Source: Echinicola vietnamensis DSM 17526
GTDB lineage: Bacteria > Bacteroidota > Bacteroidia > Cytophagales > Cyclobacteriaceae
NCBI RefSeq assembly: GCF_000325705.1
Contig: NC_019904.1
Coordinates: forward strand, 2,296,001 to 2,360,000
DNA length: 64,000 bases
Reading direction: 5' to 3'
In this document: positions 36,269 to 44,193 of the stretch, one piece after another
Numbering within the stretch: the first letter of the stretch is position 1
How the letters are laid out: each line of letters begins with the position of its first letter
Translations under genes and position numbers: made by a program
Notes under the pieces: model-generated
The model's database searches: none
What the model was told of the DNA's origin: nothing
The model's input: the letters and a program-made list of their open reading frames with translations, nothing else

Positions 36269-36619
36269 ACTGTGATCCGAAGGGGGGGGTGAGGTTTTCG
36301 GGAAATTTGACTTAAAAGCGGTGGGTAAAAAAGCAAGGGTGTTCCGCTATGGAGCAAAGAGAAACAGTGGAACATTCTTGCTGCGCATCCCTGGAATCGG
36401 GTGAGCGGAATGAGGGAAGTGAACCGGATGGAGGAAAGGGGAGGCGGGAGATGAGTCTATTGGTATTGATCTCTTTAACGGGATTTTATAATCAATTCAA
36501 ATATCTCTGCCATATCTTTATTTCTTCCTTCATTTTCCCGCCAGCACTCACTGTACGTCAGTCTTTTGCTCTTTGGCACCGAAGGAAAAAGAAGGAGAAT
36601 GCAAAGTTAGGTTTACATT
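36269..36619. other. Intergenic junction between the mobilisation module and the restriction operon
   Basis: 351 bp with no supported gene. It contains an imperfect inverted repeat (36334-36345 and 36369-36380; 10 of 12 positions pair, cores TGTTCC/GGAACA). A G-tract of eight bases lies near its left edge. Base composition shifts here from moderately GC-rich (mob side) to AT-rich (restriction side), so this may be an element boundary or insertion scar. Replication, integrase or excision genes that often adjoin such mob modules are absent. Confidence 0.5.
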
Positions 36620-37591
36620 TTATTTTGCATTCTTTAGTAAACTGTCCACCGTCTCTTTAGAGGGTTTTACATTATCAATAGAACTCTTAAACCTGACATC
36701 AAAAACATCATCAGGGGCAAACTCAATTTTAGGAATATCCATTGAGTTGTATAGTCGTAACGAATCTTTAGCTAATTGATAATCATAGTAGACATTCTCA
36801 ATCTTATCAAATGCACCACCAAGGGTAGAATAAGTAAGAAAATTCAGTTTTTCAATTAAATCAAATTCATTGTCTAGTCGTTCGACTATTTCATTTAGTA
36901 AATGTTCAACACTTTTTCCTCCTGCTAATATTTCTACAAAAAGAGAGGCAACATACAATTTGCTTTTTAAAGGTGGCAATAGTTGTTCAATACTGAAATG
37001 ATGGGTTCTACTACGAGTACTAGAACTTTTTACTTCAATTCTAAGATTAGCAATGCTAAAGTCATATTTTTCTTCGGGAATAGTATGCCATGCCCTTACT
37101 AATTCTCTCGGGTTGTTGGATTGGTGAATTAGAAACAGTTCAGACCACAAGCCTTGAAGAGTCTTTTTAGGTGGTTCTTTCAGAACCTTAAATAATTCGA
37201 TAAATTTATTTACAGTATGTGTAATCTGTTTATTATCTGGCGAGTTCCCCAACGAGGGAACCAAGATTTCACAGGCTTTCAAAAAATACCTTTTTAAGTC
37301 TCGGTCATTACCGGAATAGCGAATAACAGAAAAATTGTGTTCTTCTTTTTTATTTTCAACATGGATTTCGCAACTCAAATTGTGGGTTATGGATAAGTTG
37401 TAGAGTTTTTGACGGGCAACTTTAAAGTTCTGCTTCTTTTGAGTTACAGATATTAGAATACAAGGATTCTCATTGAAATCTTTTGCTATTCGATGATTTT
37501 CAAACCCCTTTACTGCAACTGCCGAATATGAATGTTCTTTAGTTGTATTAGGTATGGGCAGATTTTCAAACTCGTCTTGGAAACCAATCAT
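36620..37591 (-). CDS. PD-(D/E)XK nuclease-fold protein, DUF4420 type, of the MORC-Z1 restriction operon
   Basis: A 323-residue protein and the last gene of a four-gene operon. The nuclease core is visible at ~145-195: GLWSELFLIHQS supplies the helix glutamate, and YDFSIANLRIEVKSSST has the aspartate and E-x-K pair of the PD-(D/E)XK site. The N-terminal half is a mixed alpha/beta region; the C-terminus ends VDSLLKNAK. It overlaps the Z1 gene by 4 bp. DUF4420 proteins are known companions of Z1 ATPases and MORC/MutL-like ATPases in predicted restriction systems, where they are the likely DNA-cutting subunit. That activity is inferred, not demonstrated here. Confidence 0.85.
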   Translation of the reverse strand: MIGFQDEFENLPIPNTTKEHSYSAVAVKGFENHRIAKDFNENPCILISVTQKKQNFKVARQKLYNLSITHNLSCEIHVENKKEEHNFSVIRYSGNDRDLKRYFLKACEILVPSLGNSPDNKQITHTVNKFIELFKVLKEPPKKTLQGLWSELFLIHQSNNPRELVRAWHTIPEEKYDFSIANLRIEVKSSSTRSRTHHFSIEQLLPPLKSKLYVASLFVEILAGGKSVEHLLNEIVERLDNEFDLIEKLNFLTYSTLGGAFDKIENVYYDYQLAKDSLRLYNSMDIPKIEFAPDDVFDVRFKSSIDNVKPSKETVDSLLKNAK

Positions 37592-39837
37592 TTATCCTTA
37601 ATTTTTATTAACGACTTAGATAGACGTTCGGGAATCCAAATTGCAATACTCACAATATCCTTATAATCTGTATCCTTTAGTTCCAAATTGTGGATTTGCA
37701 CGGATACATGATTTTCTTCTTTGATTTTGTCGTCACCCGGATAAATAACTTCTCCTGTTCTGGGGTTTTTACCTTGAAACAGGTTTAAGATTTCGTCTTT
37801 TTTATTTAAACTCCTTTTTCTTGATGCTCCCTTCTTGATAAGGTAGACAAAGCTTTCTTCGGGAGGAAATTCATCTGTATAAAGAGCTATAACAGCCTTT
37901 AAACTTGTGAAAGAACTTGAATCACTTTGTCGGGTGTATTTTAATTTAGAAATTAAATCTTCATAGACGTCCTTGAGTGAAATTTTTGCGATAAGGTGTT
38001 TTTGCTCTTCTGTCCTTTTTTCGTGTCCTGAATCGTCTTGAAATACATCAGTGTATTTTTCTAAGAACTGATTATAAACAGTTTTGTTCTGCTCAATAAT
38101 GAAATCAGTATCATGTGGGGCTTTGATTCGTAACCATGCATTTCCAAATTTATTTCGCTCTAATTCGTCTGATAAAACATTCTTGCGAGTAAGCTTAAAC
38201 ATTTCATCAAGAACAAATTGTCTTTTTAAGTCATTTAGATGATTACCGGAAAGCTTATGAGATTGAAGTTTGTTTCTAATATCTTCCTCATGGTCAACAT
38301 ACTCACTAAATAGATGAGCATTTTCTGCATCTAAATAGACTCGACAAAAACCTAAGTAATCTTTTTTGTATCCAAAGAAACGAGCTCTTTGTTGTATTGT
38401 GTCGGCATTTCCTACACCCTTACTTCTAGGCATGTATGTTACTGTTAGCCCCTCAACAGTAAAACCTCTATCCATTGCCTGACCACCAACCAAAATAAAG
38501 GAATAATTACTATTCCAATCTACAGAACTACCCGCCTTTGAGTTCAATTCTTCTACGGCTGTTCCTCTTATATAATGTCCCAAGTCTTGAAGTAACTCTT
38601 CGAATGATGGTAGGTTTTTAATGTTGGCATTTAAGTCAGAATATGCTGTCCAGAATTCATCAATTAACTGAATTTTTGAGGCATCATTATCATCTCTTTC
38701 AATTAGGATTTTAGCCCATTGCCCTTTGGCGTTATTAACCCAATTGTGATAAGTTCCATGGTCATCAACTAACCTTGAAGGATGAACCATCATTGTTCGG
38801 TTTCGTGGATTTCCGGAAACACCTCCGATACGAATTCCGGCAGCAACTCCCAGAAAAAAGATTCGCATTGCTTCTGCTAACGAATCAGGTATGTCGGTAA
38901 TGGGGTTATCTTCTGTGTATATTTCACTATATGGAATGTTTCTAACGATATAATGATGTTCCTTAAAAAAAGCCATTCCGCCCGTATATTTTTCTCCGGG
39001 TGTTAATAATTGAATAAAATTGGGAGATAGGTTATCCATAATATTTATGAATAATGGAGCCTGTGGAGTTGCTGTATATTGAATGAAGGTATGGTGGGGT
39101 AAAATTGTTTTTATTTCCCTTATTCTCCTATAAATGGTACTCATCTCCAATTCTGTAAGAATTTCTCCATTAGCCTCTCTTTTAGCATTAGCACTCGCCC
39201 TGGTGTTCATACTTGCTTGGTCGCCCTCATCATCAATTATAAGTGTGGGTACATTACTTAAATCCAATTGTTGTAATACGGCTATTAGATTTCTAAGGTG
39301 ATTAGTATTTTTCATTACTGTTATCAGTAATGTTTTTTTTAAATGTTCGGGCGTATCATTATTTCTCCAACTATCTAATTCACGTTTAATCGTGTTTTTG
39401 TCTTGGGGATTTTTATATGGATCTTGTGGGTTATTAAGCATGACCCACTTTCTCAAAAAACCTTGATTAACGTTTAGGTCGTTTTGAAGCCTTTGAAAAG
39501 ATTGATTAACTAAGTTAGTTGAAATACCTGCAATGACAATCACTAATTGATAGCCATTATCTCTAGCTAAAGCTGTTAGAGTTGTAAATGAAAGTGTTTT
39601 ACCACTTTGCACATAACCAAATACTAGACCAGTATCGTTGTTGGCCTCCAATTCGGGGTTGCCACACAACTGCATGATGTGATGCGTTTCTTCTTTGACT
39701 TTTTCTTTTGCATCCTCATCCGAACCAAAAATCCTACTTAGTAAACTTTCAGTTTCTTCTCCAAAAGTTGGGTTCCAATATTCCGAAGATGAATCATCTC
39801 CTAAGGCATTTATTTTTTCAAATTCACTCATATACAT
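37588..39837 (-). CDS. Z1-domain ATPase (helicase-like) of the MORC-Z1 restriction operon
   Basis: A 749-residue P-loop protein. Walker A is VFGYVQSGKTLS near residue 67, and the Walker B-like acidic box is LIIDDEGDQAS near 200. Superfamily-2-like motif TFIQYTATPQAP appears near 252. The Z1 signature lies at ~455-510: FILVGGQAMDRGFTVEGLTV, then RARFFGYKKDYLGFCRVYL with candidate arginine fingers. It starts on the base after the stop of the GHKL ATPase gene and overlaps the DUF4420 gene by 4 bp. Z1 ATPases are thought to remodel or translocate on DNA and deliver it to the partner nuclease. No nuclease motif is seen in this chain. Confidence 0.9.
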   Translation of the reverse strand: MYMSEFEKINALGDDSSSEYWNPTFGEETESLLSRIFGSDEDAKEKVKEETHHIMQLCGNPELEANNDTGLVFGYVQSGKTLSFTTLTALARDNGYQLVIVIAGISTNLVNQSFQRLQNDLNVNQGFLRKWVMLNNPQDPYKNPQDKNTIKRELDSWRNNDTPEHLKKTLLITVMKNTNHLRNLIAVLQQLDLSNVPTLIIDDEGDQASMNTRASANAKREANGEILTELEMSTIYRRIREIKTILPHHTFIQYTATPQAPLFINIMDNLSPNFIQLLTPGEKYTGGMAFFKEHHYIVRNIPYSEIYTEDNPITDIPDSLAEAMRIFFLGVAAGIRIGGVSGNPRNRTMMVHPSRLVDDHGTYHNWVNNAKGQWAKILIERDDNDASKIQLIDEFWTAYSDLNANIKNLPSFEELLQDLGHYIRGTAVEELNSKAGSSVDWNSNYSFILVGGQAMDRGFTVEGLTVTYMPRSKGVGNADTIQQRARFFGYKKDYLGFCRVYLDAENAHLFSEYVDHEEDIRNKLQSHKLSGNHLNDLKRQFVLDEMFKLTRKNVLSDELERNKFGNAWLRIKAPHDTDFIIEQNKTVYNQFLEKYTDVFQDDSGHEKRTEEQKHLIAKISLKDVYEDLISKLKYTRQSDSSSFTSLKAVIALYTDEFPPEESFVYLIKKGASRKRSLNKKDEILNLFQGKNPRTGEVIYPGDDKIKEENHVSVQIHNLELKDTDYKDIVSIAIWIPERLSKSLIKIKDK

Positions 39838-41409
39838 TTATGGTTTTGATAAAGAACCTTTCAAAAGTTCATTCATGTTATTCCTTACCTCTGTTACTGC
39901 GGATTTGGTTTCTTTGGCGATAACCTCAGAAAGTCCAAAGGCAACTGCTATTCTCAGAATAGGTTCAATCACTTTGGCATCATCACCAGCAAACTCAATC
40001 ATAAACGGGTGTACTAAAGACAACCTGACACCAATATTTCTATATCCTTGTGCCTTTTCTTCGGGAGGTATCAGGTGGTTACCAACTTGAAAAAGTTCAG
40101 AAATAGATTCATCATAAGAAACTTCTAAATGAACCATCCATTCACAATCATTTAGGTTTAATGGAAATTTTTTAAAGTAAGATTCTTGAACCTCATTCAG
40201 AGGTTCTGTGTCCTCCACTTCAACAATTTTTCTATTTCTAACTTCATTTACCTCATTCGAAAGTTCTTCCTTAATTGTCTCAGTTGTATTGTCAACAACT
40301 GTTTTTGAAACCTTACTGTAATTTTTAGCACTTTCTCTAACTCTGTATTTATCTGCTTGTTTTAAAATAGGAATTGAATCTTTGCCTTCTAACTGTTCTT
40401 TTAGAATGTCCAAAAAAGCGTCCATGTTATCATCCCACTGAAATCCGTCTTTAGTATGACTAACTTTAAAGCCTTCTAAATGTAGTTCACCAAATAACCG
40501 TTTGTATCTATGGCTTCCCAATGACCCCGATATTCTTGGAGGTCTGAATCCTTCATCATTATCTGCACTACCTTCAATTACTCGTCCCCTTCTAAATAAT
40601 GCAAAACCGCTATCTCGAACCGACATTGTTTCCATAATGGCTACAAAACCTTTTGCTTTTAATTCTCCGCCATTTCCATCACTACCAAAATCGAATTCAA
40701 CTTCTTGCTTCCATTCTATATCTTCATCATCAGGTGTGTCGTAATATGGAACTTTTAGAATCTTAGGAGTATGATATTTCATCTCTTCGGTTCCATTTAT
40801 CAATAATTTGAGCGTTCCATTTCTTATATATTCTCTATAAATGCTCGCAAGGTGATGTTTTACCTTCCATAAACCTCTTTTGACAGGCATTTTTTCCTCG
40901 ATTCCCATCAGGGTTATAACCGTATAATGCGAATTCTTTGACGCATCTTTTGTTGAGATATCTAATTCATCGATTCTATCTTCAACAATTTTTGAAATGT
41001 CAAAAGAAACAGTCCTTTCAACATCTTCTCCTAAAGAAGTTGTTCTTACCTCCCATTGATTAGAGAACCAACAGGCTGCAGATTTCATCCCCATTCCAAA
41101 TTCTGAGAGTTTTGTATTGTCCGGTGGTACCTCAGCAGTTCTAAAAGCCCTTTGGTAATCATTCCTATGAATCCCAGCAGCATTGTCAGTAATTATGATT
41201 CTGTTATTAGTAGTGTCAAACTCAATATTAACAATTAATTTGAAATCGATGCCCTCAAGTGATTTAAGAACCTTCTCGTTCTTTAGAAAGCTGTCTATTG
41301 AGTTGTCAATAAACTCTGCTAAAGCATAATATGGCTTATAATTGAGATGTTTTAGGACTGATAAGATAGTTACACCTGGTCTTATGTTGACACTACTTAA
41401 TTGTTTCAT
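39838..41409 (-). CDS. MORC/MutL-like GHKL ATPase of the restriction operon
   Basis: A 523-residue protein with the Bergerat fold. N-box: YALAEFIDNSIDSF (~29-42); G1: ITDNAAGIHRNDY (~75); G2: LSEFGMGMKSAACWF (~105). An S5-like domain follows, including GFALFRRGRVIEG near 265. A lysine-rich helical region (~355-410) precedes a C-terminal domain. Proteins of this class dimerise through ATP and act as clamps; prokaryotic MORC/MutL-type homologues occur in restriction-modification operons with Z1 and DUF4420 proteins (Iyer, Abhiman and Aravind, 2008). The gene overlaps the methyltransferase gene by 17 bp and is immediately followed by the Z1 gene. Confidence 0.9.
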   Translation of the reverse strand: MKQLSSVNIRPGVTILSVLKHLNYKPYYALAEFIDNSIDSFLKNEKVLKSLEGIDFKLIVNIEFDTTNNRIIITDNAAGIHRNDYQRAFRTAEVPPDNTKLSEFGMGMKSAACWFSNQWEVRTTSLGEDVERTVSFDISKIVEDRIDELDISTKDASKNSHYTVITLMGIEEKMPVKRGLWKVKHHLASIYREYIRNGTLKLLINGTEEMKYHTPKILKVPYYDTPDDEDIEWKQEVEFDFGSDGNGGELKAKGFVAIMETMSVRDSGFALFRRGRVIEGSADNDEGFRPPRISGSLGSHRYKRLFGELHLEGFKVSHTKDGFQWDDNMDAFLDILKEQLEGKDSIPILKQADKYRVRESAKNYSKVSKTVVDNTTETIKEELSNEVNEVRNRKIVEVEDTEPLNEVQESYFKKFPLNLNDCEWMVHLEVSYDESISELFQVGNHLIPPEEKAQGYRNIGVRLSLVHPFMIEFAGDDAKVIEPILRIAVAFGLSEVIAKETKSAVTEVRNNMNELLKGSLSKP

Positions 41410-42751
41410 GGTTCATCTGAATTTTACTATCATTCTGGATAAGCCCGTTTTTTCTATTTATTGGTTCTTGAGCTCTGATTAGTCTTAAAGCAATTTTTCT
41501 AACAATATCAACATTCACTGCATTTCCTAAGGCGGAAAAACAAGTACCAATATTTTCTGGCAATTGTATCCCATTCATTGATTGGATTCGAGCACCTTCT
41601 TTTGGTGTTATGTATCTTTCCTCCCAGCCTAGGATAGGTATTTGAGTGCTCACAGTAACGAGAGAAGGGAAAAAATCGGTTCTTTTTAGTCTTACGCCTG
41701 AACCTCTAAATTGTATGATATAGTTTCTAACTTTTCTTTCTCCTCCTTGAACATTCCACTCAAATTTCTGCCAACTTGGGACATTCAACTCCTTGATTTT
41801 ATGAACAACGGGAGCAATATGTTGTTTATACTGCTCATAAAAGGCTCTATTGCTTCTTATGTAGTGTTTTTTCCATGTCGGAAATTCATTCTCTTCTGTT
41901 CTGGCATAGCTTGGTAGGTTAGTGAATTTTTCTTCTCTCGACATTCCTTTTAATGGTATGCCAAATTTTCCTTTTGTTGCTCCTATTTTTCGGGATGATG
42001 ATGCAAAAGGGGTTTCCTTTTCAAACGGATAAGTAGCTCCAAACTCCATACTCCAAATAGGCCAACTTGGCAGCTTAGCATCTTTTGGTAATCTATCTAA
42101 AAACTCTTGCCATAAATCCAAAACATAGACTTTTTCCGGCTCAAGCCTGTTAAAATTTAGTGGATTTTCATCAAGATAATCAAAAATGCTTGTTTGCTTA
42201 TCGGTGGTTTGTGGCCAATGAAAATGATCAAGACCACCTATTGAGCCTACAATAAAAAACCTTTCCCTATGCTGAGGAATACCAAAATGATGGGGAGAGA
42301 ATACATGTTTATCAATTGAATAGTTCAATTCATTTTCAAGCCGATTTTGAATGTAGGCCCATGTTTCACCTTTCTTATGGTTTTCTAAATTTCGAACATT
42401 CTCAAGAATAAAGTATTTAGGTTTATGGTAATCTAAAATTTCCACAATTTTATCAAATAGAGAACCATTCCTCTCATCTTCTAATCCCTTTTGACTTCCT
42501 GCCTTTGAAAATGGTTGACAAGGAAACCCGGCACACAAAATATCGTGTACCGGTATATCTTCCACGGCTATTTTGGTAATATCCCGATTTGGCCTTATCC
42601 CAAAATTAATCTCATATAAATCTGCTAGGGACTCTTTTAATTCACTAGCGAAAACACACTCAAAGCCAAGATTCTCCAGAGCTATGTGAAATCCCCCAAT
42701 CCCCGCAAAAAGGTCAATATATTTCAATTTATTACTCTCTTCCACAAACAT
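41393..42751 (-). CDS. DNA (cytosine-5) methyltransferase of the MORC-Z1 restriction operon
   Basis: A 452-residue C5-cytosine methyltransferase, first gene of the operon. Motif I (AdoMet): KYIDLFAGIGGFHIALENLG near residue 10. Motif IV with the catalytic cysteine: CAGFPCQPFSKAG near 74. Motif VI: YFILENVRNLENH near 115. Motif VIII-like: FGIPQHRERFFIVG near 160. A long target-recognition region spans ~190-380. Motif X-like ENIGTCFSALGNAVNV lies near 407. It would protect host DNA at the site attacked by the downstream ATPase/nuclease proteins. The recognition sequence cannot be read from the protein. Confidence 0.93.
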   Translation of the reverse strand: MFVEESNKLKYIDLFAGIGGFHIALENLGFECVFASELKESLADLYEINFGIRPNRDITKIAVEDIPVHDILCAGFPCQPFSKAGSQKGLEDERNGSLFDKIVEILDYHKPKYFILENVRNLENHKKGETWAYIQNRLENELNYSIDKHVFSPHHFGIPQHRERFFIVGSIGGLDHFHWPQTTDKQTSIFDYLDENPLNFNRLEPEKVYVLDLWQEFLDRLPKDAKLPSWPIWSMEFGATYPFEKETPFASSSRKIGATKGKFGIPLKGMSREEKFTNLPSYARTEENEFPTWKKHYIRSNRAFYEQYKQHIAPVVHKIKELNVPSWQKFEWNVQGGERKVRNYIIQFRGSGVRLKRTDFFPSLVTVSTQIPILGWEERYITPKEGARIQSMNGIQLPENIGTCFSALGNAVNVDIVRKIALRLIRAQEPINRKNGLIQNDSKIQMNHETIK

Positions 42752-43171
42752 AGTTATTTGGTTGTAACAAATTCGAGAGAAGGCTAATATTAGCGAATGT
42801 CAGATCGACTTGTTTAACCACGTTTTCAACAGATACTATTATATTTACGTCAATAAGCCAAACATTTTGCCATTGGAAAATGCTGTTTTTATAAGTTTTG
42901 TTCGTGTATCATTTTTTAATTCGTTTAAAAGTTTCTTCTATTAATTGTTTAATCACTCCCCCAACCACCTGATATCCTATGGCTTATCAGGTATTAAAAT
43001 ATCCACACAATATAGATTTCCTTGTAAAAAGAAGGCATTAGATAATTTGGTGAAGATCTTCCAAATCTAATGAAAAATAACAAAAAATAGTATTGAGGAG
43101 ATTTAATGACAGTTGAAATTTTAAGCGATCTTGCATCTGATATTAATTGTCAAAGATCAATACATTATCCC
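42752..43171. other. AT-rich intergenic region with an inverted repeat
   Basis: 420 bp without a supported gene, containing the promoter region of the leftward methyltransferase operon. ACCTGATA at 42967-42974 is inverted at 42985-42992 with a 10-nt loop and could be an operator or a terminator for the HNH-like gene. A 31-codon ATG frame at 43106-43201 is not convincing. Confidence 0.45.
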
Positions 43172-43864
43172 TTATCTGTCCCAGATTATTTCACAGGCTA
43201 AATATTCCCAAATTAGAATTTTCACTTTTAATTCGGTTAAAGTTGTTATAACAGTGTATTCATAAATACCTTTTTGTATAGTTGTCCACTTGGAGAATGG
43301 AAGTTCATTCATGAACAATACATTTTGCATTGCTCTACTACCAACTTCTGGTAAAACTTCTAAATTATCACCTAATAGAAAGGTTGTCATTTCTTGATCA
43401 GATAATATTTCGATAGGTGCAAACCATATCACTTTAGGGTGCTCAAAAACAGTTTCGCTGTTTTCAAACTTAGCGTGTCCGAATGCCAATTTAAGTAGAA
43501 CATTTTCAACTCGTTTCTTATCTATTTGAAACGCTGTGATTCCGTTTTCTTTTACTAAAGTTGCCTCTAACTTTGATTTTAATTTTGGTTTACGGACAAG
43601 AATCTTTTTGATACTTTCTCGCTGTATCCTTTTTGGTTCAACTGTTCCACATAGTATGCATTCTATTAAGCATGCAAAATACTCTTCGTCAAGGGAGAAT
43701 CCGTTATTACACTTTAAACAACTTGGAACTACGGGTAAATTTTCTGGAAAGGGATTTTCCAAAATTATTTTAGATGGGACATGGTCTCTTGTTTCTGGAT
43801 ATTCTCCACAATATGCACACTGAGTGTTCAAGCGTAAATCGCTAAATGTTTTGATTTGCTTCAT
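43172..43864 (-). CDS. HNH-endonuclease-like protein
   Basis: A 230-residue cytoplasmic protein. Residues ~16-60 carry a Cys-x-x-Cys (QCAYCGEYPETRDHVPSKI) and, ~30 residues on, VPSCLKCNNGFSLDEEYFA. This is the zinc-binding frame, D-H and C-x-x-C-N of the HNH superfamily. The remainder (IQRESIKKILVRKPKLKSKL, then FGHAKFENSE) has no motif I recognise. The final Asn of the HNH triad is plausible in CNNGF. It sits between the restriction operon and the divergent 539-residue gene, inside the island. A DNA- or RNA-cleaving defence role is inferred from the motif and neighbourhood only. Confidence 0.65.
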   Translation of the reverse strand: MKQIKTFSDLRLNTQCAYCGEYPETRDHVPSKIILENPFPENLPVVPSCLKCNNGFSLDEEYFACLIECILCGTVEPKRIQRESIKKILVRKPKLKSKLEATLVKENGITAFQIDKKRVENVLLKLAFGHAKFENSETVFEHPKVIWFAPIEILSDQEMTTFLLGDNLEVLPEVGSRAMQNVLFMNELPFSKWTTIQKGIYEYTVITTLTELKVKILIWEYLACEIIWDR

Positions 43865-44193
43865 AATTTTTTAATATTTTCAATTAACCAATTGAATGAA
43901 AGTGTAGATCTTTACTGGGAAACTAAATTAAAAGTAGTCATATTGATTTTTTTTGGCAATGCAATTGCATTGCCATTGAACATCTGAAAAACTAGCAGCT
44001 ATATAAGACATTGTAAATAAGTTACCAAAAACTAGTTTATTATATAAAAACAAAAATGGCTATGTGTATCCGTAAGAGTGCACGTAATAAAATATGACAA
44101 TACGTGTCATTGAATTTCACCCTTTCAATTTTTAGAACAATTCATTAGTTTTATCTTATACATTTTATGACAAATAAGTTAATGGTGATTTAA
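43865..44193. other. Divergent intergenic region between HNH-like and 539-aa genes
   Basis: 329 bp, very AT-rich, with no gene seen. It must carry two divergent promoters. Its notable content is the perfect 22-bp palindrome at 43954-43975, listed separately. Confidence 0.5.
43954..43975. promoter_or_regulatory. Perfect 22-bp palindrome in a divergent promoter region
   Basis: The half-site TGGCAATGCAA (43954-43964) is followed directly by its exact reverse complement (43965-43975), with no spacer. It lies 90 bp before the HNH-like start and 218 bp before the divergent 539-residue gene. A perfect spacer-less palindrome of this length is more typical of a dimeric regulator's operator or a recombination/cleavage site than of a terminator. 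Confidence 0.55.

Noticed and set aside
43106..43201. 31-codon ATG frame preceded by a GAGGAG-like sequence
   Set aside because: Very short, overlaps the end of the HNH-like gene on the other strand, and Bacteroidota rarely rely on Shine-Dalgarno sequences; no recognisable peptide features.
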